A stretch of DNA of 60,256 nucleotides, from positions 1 through 60,256 of the forward strand of contig CANQHC010000010.1 in NCBI GenBank assembly GCA_947623595.1. Reading direction: 5' to 3'. How positions within the stretch are numbered: position 1 is the stretch's first letter; the number at the start of each line of letters is the position of its first letter. The notes beneath the pieces were generated by a model. It searched no databases. It was not told the origin of the DNA and saw nothing but the letters and a program-made list of their open reading frames with translations. The stretch is from an uncultured Clostridia bacterium (GTDB lineage: Bacteria > Bacillota > Clostridia > TANB77 > CAG-508). Below are positions 48,175 to 53,992 of the stretch, in pieces. The position numbers and the translations under genes are program-made.

Positions 48175-49184
48175 CTATCTCTCTTTTTTTGAATTGTTTT
48201 TCTTAGATAAATTTTTATTTTGATAATAATTATTTAATTTTTCTATTTCTTCTTCTTTAAATCTATTTAAAACAGAAGTATATGTATTTAAGTGTTACTG
48301 CTATATCTTTATGTTCCATAAGTCTTTGAACAACAACTGGCGCTATTCCACTTTCAATACATCTTGTTCCATAAGTATGCCTCAAGCAGTGTGTAGTAAT
48401 ATCTGTTGTTTTACAAATGTTAAACATTATTCTTTTTAAAATTTTATTTACGTTTTTTGGGTCTGCATAACTTCTATTATTCGATAAAAATAATTGATTA
48501 TCAAAATTCTTTTTTGATATTTCTTTCTGTTCCTTTAATTCATCTAAAATAATATCTTGTATTGGTACCTCTCTAATTCCTGCAGATGTTTTTGTTGTAT
48601 CTTTTAGTATAATTCTTTCATTTTCATCTCTTGCTATTGTTTTATTAATATGTATAAGTCTTTTATCTAAGTCTATATCTTTATATTGCAAGTCTGTATG
48701 TATCTGCCATTGGGTTTATTCTTATATAACCTTTATTATAAGCATAACTAAATGCTTTTGAAAATTGTTCTGTAAATTTTTCCATATAATGATTACTATA
48801 ATTAATTAGTGAATTAAAATAGTCTTGTATTTCTTCAGATGTTATTTCAGAAATATCTTTTTTACCTATTCCAGCTTTTTCAATTCTATCTATTATTTTT
48901 AATGTTTTTCCATATTGATGGGCTCCAACACGATTTGTTTTTAGTTTTCTTTCAACTATAAATTTCATCAACTCACACAACGGAATTCCATTGTTTTTTA
49001 TAAATATTTTGTCTCCTTTTTTATACTCCAGTTCTTTAAAAAAATCTTCTGCATCTTCTTTTGTATTAAAACTTCTTCTTGTTCTCTTTTTTTCTCCGGT
49101 TTCGTTATTTTTTATGCTATATGATACAATATATTTATTCTTATTTTTGTCATAATATATACTTGAATTACTTTTTGATTTCAC
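48175..49184 (-). pseudogene. tyrosine integrase, broken at two places
   Basis: The N-terminal part (49184-48681) has the arm-binding AP2-like strand region (YIVSYSIKNNETGEKKRTRR) and the core-binding helical domain. It stops after NPMADTYRLAI. The catalytic part resumes in another frame at YKDIDLDKRLIHINKT and has THCLRHTYGTRC and LMEHKDIAVT. About 60 residues that normally hold the first catalytic Arg are absent between the two parts. At the C-terminus one extra A shifts the frame before the catalytic Tyr: the lost frame would read NTYTSVLNRFKEEEIEKLNN down to a stop at 48175. The protein cannot be active. Confidence 0.9.
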
Positions 49185-49200
49185 ACTACCTCACTATCCT

Positions 49201-49503
49201 TTACACTCTTTTTTGTGTTTTCCACATGATGTATGATATTAAGCATATCTTCCAGCATCTGCCTATATTTATTGAAGGAAAGTCATCTCTTTTAAATATT
49301 GCATATGCCATATTTTCGCCTATTTTTAAATCTCTTGCTACATCTTGTACTGATATATTTATAAATGGATTTTTTAGTTTTTTTATACTTTCTAATAACA
49401 TTTTTTCTTGTGAATTTTCTAAGTTTATTTCTATGTTATTTAATTTATCTTTTGTATCAATATTAATCATTGCTGTATTTTGTGTTTCGTTTTCATTGTT
49501 CAT
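49201..49503 (-). CDS. excisionase-like helix-turn-helix protein
   Basis: 100 aa. The C-terminal 50 residues (INISVQDVARDLKIGENMAY, then FKRDDFPSINIGRCWKI) match the winged-helix excisionase pattern seen next to tyrosine integrases, where it directs excision. The usual W-x-V-P wing is altered (RCWKICLISYIMWK). AGGAG lies 11 bases before the ATG at 49503; a longer frame starts with TTG inside a palindrome and is less likely. It sits 16 bases before the integrase pseudogene. Confidence 0.65.
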   Translation of the reverse strand: MNNENETQNTAMINIDTKDKLNNIEINLENSQEKMLLESIKKLKNPFINISVQDVARDLKIGENMAYAIFKRDDFPSINIGRCWKICLISYIMWKTQKRV

Positions 49504-49535
49504 TTTTAAATCATCTCCTATTTTTATTGTATTTA

Positions 49536-49554
49536 TAGGAGGCAATGCCTCCTA
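49536..49554. other. 19-bp perfect palindrome upstream of the excisionase-like gene
   Basis: TAGGAGGCA and TGCCTCCTA flank a single central base. There is no T run next to it, so it looks more like a protein-binding site than a terminator. It would also hide an AGGAGG in the transcript. Confidence 0.55.
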
Positions 49555-49592
49555 ATAACAGTTTTTACATTTTTATGTTTTTTAGTTCATTT

Positions 49593-49778
49593 TTATAATT
49601 CTATTTCAGAATCTTCATCTTTTGTATATTCTGGAAATCTTAATTTTACTCCTTCATAGAAATATGGAGCATAACTACAACTAAATAGTTCATTTGGATT
49701 ATACATTTTAGATACTTTTTCGTTTTCAATATCTTGTGTGCTATCATAGTTACAACCGTTCCATAAGTTAAAAGCCAT
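49593..49778 (-). pseudogene. C-terminal fragment of an element-borne hypothetical protein
   Basis: 61 aa from the first ATG; in frame the coding similarity can be read back to about 49823 (DNSWQTDSSKKVTRMAFNL), where it meets a stop. The sequence ends FYEGVKLRFPEYTKDEDSE. The Cys/Tyr-rich style (LFSCSYAPYF) recalls the DUF6075 proteins of conjugative elements, from memory only. No ribosome-binding site precedes the ATG. It abuts the end of the frameshifted XRE gene, so it is probably what remains after a deletion. Confidence 0.4.
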
Positions 49779-49823
49779 TCTGGTTACTTTTTTGCTACTG
49801 TCAGTTTGCCAAGAGTTATCTAT

Positions 49824-50302
49824 TTACACAATAATTAAATCACCTTTAATATTGCACATATCTAGTATGATATTAATTGGCTCTTGTTGTATGTGCATTC
49901 CATTATTCCTGTGTATTCTTGCTTATATTTTTTATTTGCTAATCCATTTTTCATTAAAACATAGTTTGAATAATTGTTTTCTGTTATTTCTATACTTGAT
50001 ATAATTATTCCACCTTTACTAATATAGTATAAGTATAAAAGATTAGTATTAAATGGGTTTTTGATTATATTATTTTCTATACTATGCATAGATTTATTAC
50101 ATAAATCGTTAAAGTCTATATTAAATGCATTACATATTTCTACTATTGTTAAAATATCTGGTAATATTTCGTTATTTTCATATCTTATAATTGTTGTTTT
50201 ACTTTTTCCTATTGCTTCTCCTAATGCTTCTGTAGTCATTTTTCTAGATTTTCTAAAGTATTTTATTTTTTCTCCTAAATTTTCCATATTTGTATCATAC
50301 AT
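49824..50302 (-). pseudogene. XRE-family regulator, frameshifted near its C-terminus
   Basis: The first frame encodes 146 aa: an N-terminal XRE helix-turn-helix (LGEKIKYFRKSRKMTTEALG, IGKSKTTIIRYENN) and a C-terminal region. It stops at 49862. The neighbouring frame continues with EPINIILDMCNIKGDLIIV to a stop at 49824, the kind of ending such regulators have. A one-base indel near 49885-49900 explains both. The DNA-binding part is intact and could still repress. The promoter with a palindromic operator lies just upstream. Confidence 0.7.
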
Positions 50303-50344
50303 AACAAAATCCCCCTAATAAAAAATATTTTATGCTAGTGGCGC

Positions 50345-50367
50345 ATTATGTTTACATAATAATTATA
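50345..50367 (-). promoter_or_regulatory. promoter and palindromic operator of the XRE gene
   Basis: ATTATGTTTACATAAT (50345-50360) is a 16-bp palindrome with 7-bp arms. It directly adjoins a -10 TATAAT on the minus strand (50367-50362), so a bound dimer would cover the transcription start. Autoregulation by the XRE protein is inferred. The same interval holds the divergent promoter of a small plus-strand RNA. Confidence 0.6.
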
Positions 50368-50433
50368 TCACGCATTTGAGCTTTCCTTTATTTTTTGGTT
50401 AACTTTTTATGGAACCTATGATATTATATTTAT

Positions 50434-50520
50434 AGGGAACGCATTAAAAAACCGGCATGTCATAAAACATGTCTCTAATGTGAAAACTACTACTAACTAA
50501 TATGTTGGTAGTAGTTTTTA
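50434..50520 (+). ncRNA. predicted small RNA 1 of the element
   Basis: Promoter -35 TTAACT (50399-50404), 17-base spacer, -10 TATTAT (50422-50427). The transcript would be about 87 nt: a small 5' hairpin (CATGT/ACATG), the stretch CTCTAATGTGAAAAC, then a terminator stem CTACTAC/GTAGTAG with TTTTT. It is convergent with the ribbon-helix-helix gene, 12 bases away. The stretch CTCT-x-TAAYGTGAAAAC and the terminator layout recur in the small RNA at 52.9 kb. No ORF of note. Confidence 0.5.
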
Positions 50521-50532
50521 TATATATTAATT

Positions 50533-50712
50533 TTACATATGTTTTAAGGTATATTCACAAGCAGAAATAACAAATCCATTAAAGCTGTATTCTTTCTTTC
50601 CTTCATTTGACCTATTTACAATTTCAATTATTTTGTCATTTATATCAACAGGAAATCTTATTGACTTATAAATATTAGCTTCTGCAGATTTTTTCATTAC
50701 AAAATTTTCCAT
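50533..50712 (-). CDS. ribbon-helix-helix protein next to the relaxase
   Basis: 59 aa. IYKSIRFPVDINDKIIEIVN is a typical ribbon (beta strand) plus first helix of RHH DNA-binding proteins, and EYSFNGFVISACEYTLKHM is the second helix. RHH proteins next to relaxases often act as nicking accessory (MobC-like) factors or repress the mob genes. It lies 117 bases downstream of the mobV relaxase with a -10 TATAAT at 50742-50737 and a hairpin between them. No strong Shine-Dalgarno site is visible. Confidence 0.65.
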   Translation of the reverse strand: MENFVMKKSAEANIYKSIRFPVDINDKIIEIVNRSNEGKKEYSFNGFVISACEYTLKHM

Positions 50713-50744
50713 ACTATATCAAATAAAAAGGGCACAATTATAAC

Positions 50745-50791
50745 AGGGCACTGTTGGAAAACTATAACAAATAGTTTATTCAAACAGCCCT
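50745..50791 (-). terminator. hairpin between relaxase and RHH genes
   Basis: Outer arms AGGGC/GCCCT and inner arms AAACTAT/ATAGTTT make an extended stem about 40 bases after the relaxase stop. It could end the relaxase transcript; no long T run follows on the minus strand, so this is uncertain. Confidence 0.45.
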
Positions 50792-50829
50792 AAAATATAT
50801 GCTTTAATAAGTCCATTTTAACAGTAAGC

Positions 50830-51717
50830 TTAATTTTTCTCAATATTTCGTATAAAATTATCAATTAATCTTTTAAGCCTATCTATTGGAAAATCAAAAA
50901 GTACTTTTACTACTTGAAAAGTTTTTTCTATGTAGTTTTTTAATTTTTTATTTTCTTGTTTTAAGTTAGTATTTTCATTTTGTAGTGTAGTTACTCTTTT
51001 TATTGCTATATATGCTTTGGCTAGGTTAGTTTTTAATTTTTTGTTATACTCCACAAGTTGTTTATTTTGTGCTACTACTAGGCTCAAATTTTTAGTTTCT
51101 AGCTCATTTTTACTTATATCTAGGCTATCGGTTTTTTCGTTATTTTCTATTTCATATTTTATATTTTCATAGTTTGTTAATTTTTTAAGTGTTTCTATTG
51201 GAATATGAGTATTTTCTTTTGTATTTCCTCGTTCTAAGTCAAAACCTGCTTTTGTTATGTATGAGTAAAAGTTGTCTTGTAATCTTTTGTAACTATCTTT
51301 TCCTTTCCAATATTCACTACAAGCTATTTTTTCTATTGCATTTCCGTTTTTATCTTTAGTATGTACTACTGGAACGAAAGTTAAGTGCATATGGGGAATT
51401 GTTTCATCCATGTGTACTTTTGCAGATAATATATATTTTTCTCCTAATTTTTGATAGTTTGATACAAAATCATATGCAGTTTGAAAATATCTTTTTGTTT
51501 CCTCTTCCCCTATCTTCTCAAAAAATTCTTTGTCAGATGTGATAATAAATTCGCAAGCAATATTTGTTGTTTTTATAATTCTGCCCTTTAAGTTATTTTC
51601 TTTTTGTAATATTTTTATTGCATTGGTATATGTTGTGTTGCATTTTTTTATTGAATAATTTTCTGCTTGTGAGTAAGTTTTAGCATATTTTTTTATTCTA
51701 CTTGATGTATGTAGCAT
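50830..51717 (-). CDS. MobV-family relaxase (Pre/Mob)
   Basis: 295 aa. Nicks at oriT to start transfer with the help of a conjugative element in the same cell. The family motif H-x-D-E-x-x-PH-x-H is present as HMDETIPHMHLTFVPV, followed by SEYWKGKDSYKRLQDNFYSY and GFDLERG. The C-terminal 90 residues form a coiled coil (LVVAQNKQLVEYNKKLKTNL and following). No replication gene accompanies it, so the DNA is an integrated mobilizable element. Palindromes just upstream are candidates for oriT. It is shorter than plasmid Mob proteins but the catalytic part looks complete. Confidence 0.9.
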   Translation of the reverse strand: MLHTSSRIKKYAKTYSQAENYSIKKCNTTYTNAIKILQKENNLKGRIIKTTNIACEFIITSDKEFFEKIGEEETKRYFQTAYDFVSNYQKLGEKYILSAKVHMDETIPHMHLTFVPVVHTKDKNGNAIEKIACSEYWKGKDSYKRLQDNFYSYITKAGFDLERGNTKENTHIPIETLKKLTNYENIKYEIENNEKTDSLDISKNELETKNLSLVVAQNKQLVEYNKKLKTNLAKAYIAIKRVTTLQNENTNLKQENKKLKNYIEKTFQVVKVLFDFPIDRLKRLIDNFIRNIEKN

Positions 51718-51724
51718 TTGCTAA

Positions 51725-51780
51725 ACTTTTGCATACGCAAAAGTCGCAAAAGCTACTATTGAGTATATTTCAATAGTAGC
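51725..51780. other. candidate oriT with two inverted repeats
   Basis: ACTTTTGC-ATAC-GCAAAAGT (51725-51744) and the 11-bp perfect repeat GCTACTATTGA-GTATATT-TCAATAGTAGC (51752-51780) lie between the relaxase start and the toxin gene. MobV systems nick next to such hairpins immediately upstream of mob. The nick position cannot be called. Confidence 0.55.
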
Positions 51781-51811
51781 AAATATTCTTGTATATATAT
51801 GTAGCAATTTA

Positions 51812-52138
51812 TTATAATAACCCATCACTTAAATAATTTCTTCCACCATAATACATATGCGCAATAAATATTGTTTTGTTTTCTGTGTCTATTGTATATA
51901 ATATTATATAATTATCTATTACAATTCTTCTATAAATTCTTCTTAGTTCATCTTGCTTTTCAATTTCAGCATGTATTTTTGGTGCATATTTTAATTTTTG
52001 TATTTCTTCTTCAACTTTTTTCATTAATCTTTTTGAGGCATTTTCGGCATATAAATTTTCTGTTATATAATCATATATTTCGTTTATTTCTTTATATGCC
52101 ATTGGAGTAATTATTATTTTGTATTCATTAGTATCCAT
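51812..52138 (-). CDS. ParE/RelE-type toxin
   Basis: 108 aa. The fold segments YKIIITPMAYKEINEIYDYI, LRRIYRRIVIDNYIILYTI and IFIAHMYYGGRNY fit the RelE/ParE superfamily. ParE members poison gyrase and RelE members cut mRNA on the ribosome; the Tyr-rich end (MYYGGRNY) fits ParE/RelE-like subtypes and does not separate them. Its start overlaps the antitoxin stop by 11 bases, the usual order antitoxin-toxin. It probably stabilises the element in the chromosome. Confidence 0.88.
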   Translation of the reverse strand: MDTNEYKIIITPMAYKEINEIYDYITENLYAENASKRLMKKVEEEIQKLKYAPKIHAEIEKQDELRRIYRRIVIDNYIILYTIDTENKTIFIAHMYYGGRNYLSDGLL

Positions 52139-52367
52139 ATTTTTTTCTCAACTCATTAAATGCGACATCTGCTTCTATTCCTTTACCACTCTCGATTTCT
52201 TCCTCTGATTTTTTTAATTTTTTTATAATATCTTCTTTCATTATTCTTTGCTTATATTCTTCCATACTCATAATTATTACATTATTTTTACTATTTTTGC
52301 TTACTACCATTTCTCCGTTTTTATCTATTGCCATTTCTAATTCTTGAATATTTGTTAATTGTTGCAT
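52128..52367 (-). CDS. Phd/YefM-type antitoxin
   Basis: 79 aa. MVVSKNSKNNVIIMSMEEYK is the Phd/YefM DNA-binding signature. The C-terminal half is acidic and helical (SEEEIESGKGIEADVAFNEL), as in the toxin-neutralising part of this family. The ATG at 52367 has AGAGGTG at 6-7 bases; three upstream codons in frame are unlikely to be used. A palindromic operator overlies the promoter 19 bases upstream. Confidence 0.88.
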   Translation of the reverse strand: MQQLTNIQELEMAIDKNGEMVVSKNSKNNVIIMSMEEYKQRIMKEDIIKKLKKSEEEIESGKGIEADVAFNELRKKYGY

Positions 52368-52385
52368 AAAACACACCTCTTTTTT

Positions 52386-52407
52386 TATACTATATATAAA
52401 TAGTATA
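52386..52407 (-). promoter_or_regulatory. promoter/operator of the phd-parE operon
   Basis: TATACTAT and ATAGTATA, separated by 6 bases, form an 8-bp inverted repeat. It overlaps a minus-strand promoter (-35 TTGTGT, 18-base spacer, -10 TATAAA). Autorepression by Phd-type antitoxins at such sites is well known. Confidence 0.55.
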
Positions 52408-52449
52408 ACACAAATTTACTCATTTTAGAATATTTTTTAGAATTTTTAT

Positions 52450-52478
52450 TTGACTTTGTATTTATTTTATTATAAAAT
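52450..52478 (+). promoter_or_regulatory. promoter of small RNA 2
   Basis: -35 TTGACT (52450-52455), 17-base spacer, -10 TAAAAT (52473-52478). It points away from the phd-parE operon. Confidence 0.65.
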
Positions 52479-52484
52479 AAATAC

Positions 52485-52578
52485 AAGAAATGGAGAAACC
52501 ACAAACGTGGCTCGCCTCAAGTTAAATGTTTTTAGACACGTCTAACTCGGCAAAGGACAGATGTGTCTGTTTTTTTTG
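52485..52578 (+). ncRNA. predicted small RNA 2 (candidate type I antitoxin)
   Basis: About 94 nt. A small hairpin CCAC-AAAC-GTGG is followed by a linker, then a terminator stem of 10 bp (AGACACGTCT/AGATGTGTCT, one G-T pair) with loop AACTCGGCAAAGGAC and eight or more T. It runs convergent to, and ends 3 bases from, a 39-codon hydrophobic-peptide gene, so read-through of either would overlap. An 11-codon ORF (MEKPQTWLASS) exists but has no ribosome-binding site. Confidence 0.55.
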
Positions 52579-52581
52579 GTT

Positions 52582-52701
52582 TTATTTACTCTTACAAAGT
52601 AATATTAGAATTGTAATAATTAAAGTAAGAGTTATGATAGTTATTCCTAGTAATGAAAAAAATAATATGTAAGTAATTTCTAGTAAATATGTTTCTACCA
52701 T
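52582..52701 (-). CDS. small hydrophobic peptide, candidate type I toxin (copy A)
   Basis: 39 aa: a short acidic start (MVETYLLEI), one long hydrophobic helix (about 11-35) and a basic end (CKSK). This is the layout of TxpA/BsrG/Fst-type membrane toxins. The frame can be extended in phase to an ATG at 52746 that directly abuts attR with GAGGGG only 3 bases before it. No promoter is evident upstream on the minus strand, because the element end is there; this copy may be silent. Convergent with small RNA 2. Confidence 0.45.
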   Translation of the reverse strand: MVETYLLEITYILFFSLLGITIITLTLIITILILLCKSK

Positions 52702-52746
52702 ATAATTGTCACTAAAATTCGTAAAAGCATTGATATTTCTAAACAT

Positions 52747-52850
52747 ACTCCCCTCATCTCCACTAAAAATAGAGGTTTTTGACCTCTTTTTTTATTTTTG
52801 TAAACTTGTGTGTGATTTTGCGAAGCCTTGATATATCTGGCTTATACGTT
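52747..52850 (+). repeat. attR direct repeat / left end of a second element
   Basis: Second copy of the repeat at 47891-47993, starting ACTCCCCTCATCTCCAC, offset 4856 bp. It includes the ssrA terminator (AGAGGT/ACCTCT plus T run) and about 55 bases of element left-end DNA. That extra length, and the integrase remnant right after it, show it is also the left end of a second, tandem insertion. Confidence 0.85.
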
Positions 52851-52851
52851 C

Positions 52852-52885
52852 GTTACTGCTATATCTTTAGGCCCCATAAGTCTTT
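52852..52885 (-). pseudogene. remnant of an integrase 3' end
   Basis: 34 bases match the intact-element integrase region at 48294-48327, with mismatches only around its middle. Read on the minus strand it encodes the RLM-x-x-KDIAVT part of the integrase C-terminus. It is joined directly to sequence resembling the element right end (TTTTTAGAATTT). Confidence 0.75.
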
Positions 52886-52899
52886 TTTTAGAATTTCAT

Positions 52900-52928
52900 T
52901 TGACTTTTTCTAATAAACTATGTATAAT
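52900..52928 (+). promoter_or_regulatory. promoter of small RNA 3
   Basis: -35 TTGACT (52900-52905), 17-base spacer, -10 TATAAT (52923-52928): the best sigma-A-type promoter in the window. Confidence 0.75.
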
Positions 52929-52934
52929 AAATAT

Positions 52935-53021
52935 AGGAAATAAACATACAGAATGTATGTTGTCACTCTTTAACGTGAAAACACTACATTGCCGTGTCAA
53001 AGCAAAATGTAGTGTTTTTAT
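52935..53021 (+). ncRNA. predicted small RNA 3 (candidate type I antitoxin)
   Basis: About 87 nt. Leader ATAGGAAATAAAC, hairpin CATAC-AGAAT-GTATG, linker CTCTTTAACGTGAAAAC, then a 13-bp terminator stem (AAAACACTACATT with AATGTAGTGTTTT) that has T on one side and A on the other, so it can end transcripts from both directions. Convergent with the 33-codon peptide gene, whose stop lies 1-3 bases beyond. The linker and terminator layout match small RNA 1. Confidence 0.6.
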
Positions 53022-53123
53022 TTATTCCTTATTAGTACAAATTATGTATATAATTGTTAACAAGGTTATGTTTAATACTAGGGAAAACCCTAGGGCATAT
53101 ATTAAAAATAATATAAAATCCAT
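53022..53123 (-). CDS. small hydrophobic peptide, candidate type I toxin (copy B)
   Basis: 33 aa, almost wholly one membrane helix (FILFLIYALGFSLVLNITLL, then TIIYIIC) with a charged end TNKE. AGGTGG lies 5-6 bases before the ATG. Its own promoter is 87 bases upstream. The mRNA would end in the same hairpin as small RNA 3, giving at least 40 nt of antisense overlap. Size, hydrophobicity and convergent antisense RNA match the txpA-ratA and bsrG-SR4 type I toxin-antitoxin loci of Bacillus. A longer, different-frame ORF over the same bases (53032-53238) has no family or site. Confidence 0.5.
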   Translation of the reverse strand: MDFILFLIYALGFSLVLNITLLTIIYIICTNKE

Positions 53124-53155
53124 AAACACCACCTACTTTCTCATAGCCATTTGCT

Positions 53156-53238
53156 ATGCAGTAAAGTGGCAACACACATCTGCTTTTTAGTTTACTTCCT
53201 ATAAATATTACTATACAGTATTTATTTACAAAAAGCAA
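53156..53238 (-). promoter_or_regulatory. promoter and leader of hydrophobic peptide B
   Basis: Minus strand: -35 TTGCTT (53238-53233), 17-base spacer, -10 TATAGT (53215-53210). The leader TATAGGAAGTAAAC...AGATGTGTGTTGCCACT closely resembles the start of small RNA 3 (ATAGGAAATAAAC...AATGTATGTTGTCACT). The two promoters and leaders therefore form a long imperfect inverted repeat in the DNA. Confidence 0.55.
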
Positions 53239-53276
53239 TCAAACAAATAAAAAAATATATATTTCAAAGTAAACTG

Positions 53277-53320
53277 AAAATAACCATTTTTTATTCAAAA
53301 ACAAAATGGTTATTTTTTAT
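53277..53320. terminator. hairpin terminator in the intergenic region
   Basis: AAAATAACCATTTT pairs with AAAATGGTTATTTT, followed by TTTATTTATT on the plus strand. It lies in the 400-base gap between peptide B and the LytTR gene. The gap also holds the peptide-B promoter and the candidate LytTR sites; I see nothing else in it. Confidence 0.65.
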
Positions 53321-53433
53321 TTATTATAAAAGCTTTTCTAAATTGTTAAGATTCTAATATTTTATTTCTTATTCTCCAATGATTTTATTTAAAATTTTAC
53401 AAAATAATAATTGCAATTTTGTTTGATTATATA

Positions 53434-53502
53434 AACCAGTTGTTTTACTAATAAGACCATTTATTTAATTTTTATAAAATTTTTTTCTTTTTATGGTACA
53501 AT
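53434..53502 (+). promoter_or_regulatory. candidate LytTR-binding repeats and promoter
   Basis: AACCAGTT (53434-53441) and GACCATTT (53455-53462) are imperfect direct repeats 21 bp apart, the two-turn spacing typical of LytTR sites. A -10 TACAAT (53497-53502) follows with a poor -35 (TAAAAT region), as expected for an activated promoter. Confidence 0.4.
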
Positions 53503-53527
53503 AAATAAAAACAGAGGAGGAATTAAA

Positions 53528-53977
53528 TTGAAAATAGAAATTGAGATTGATCCTAATTTGGATGAACCATTTATAATTATAAAAACTAAAGAAAATTCTC
53601 CAGAAATCCAAAATTTAGTTGAAAAAATTCAAGTTTCAAATACACTTAATAAAATTATTGCACTAAAAGATGAAAAAATATATATTTTAGATTTTAAAGA
53701 AATTGAAAGTATCTACTCTAGGCAAGGAAAAATATTTATAAGAAAAGATAACGAAGAATACATAACAAAAAATAGATTATATGAGCTAGAAGAAATGTTA
53801 CAGAAAAACTATAAAAATTTCATTAGAATTTCAAATTCAGAAATAATTAATTTCGATAAAGTAAAAAACTTGGATTTGAACATAAGTGGTACCATAAAAA
53901 TAAATACATATGATGGATATACAACATATGTTTCAAGAAGAAACATAAAAAAAATAAAACAATATTTAAAAATTTAA
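53528..53977 (+). CDS. LytTR-domain transcriptional regulator
   Basis: 149 aa. N-terminal 45 residues are uncharacterised; residues about 50-149 form a LytTR DNA-binding domain (IALKDEKIYILDFKEIESIY, then NFIRISNSEIINFDKVKNL and TYVSRRNIKKIKQYL). There is no receiver domain, so it is not a classical two-component regulator. TTG start at 53528 with GAGGAGG at 7 bases. A DUF3021 membrane-protein gene follows after 15 bases; this pair is a known LytTR regulatory system in which the membrane protein inhibits the regulator. Autoactivation is inferred from the upstream repeats. Confidence 0.88.
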   Translation: MKIEIEIDPNLDEPFIIIKTKENSPEIQNLVEKIQVSNTLNKIIALKDEKIYILDFKEIESIYSRQGKIFIRKDNEEYITKNRLYELEEMLQKNYKNFIRISNSEIINFDKVKNLDLNISGTIKINTYDGYTTYVSRRNIKKIKQYLKI

Positions 53978-53992
53978 AAGGAGATGGTTAAT

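Noticed and set aside
52488..52523. 11-codon ORF (MEKPQTWLASS) in small RNA 2
   Set aside because: No Shine-Dalgarno site at usable distance and no counterpart in RNA 1 or 3; kept only as a remark.
53032..53238. 68-codon minus-strand ORF overlapping peptide B
   Set aside because: No ribosome-binding site, mixed composition without a domain, and its start lies in the promoter of the peptide-B transcript. The 33-aa frame has AGGTGG and a coherent membrane helix.
53022..53527. Third att copy closing the second element
   Set aside because: I looked for CTCATCTCCAC-like sequence after the small RNA 3/peptide B unit and did not find it, so no right boundary for the older element is called.
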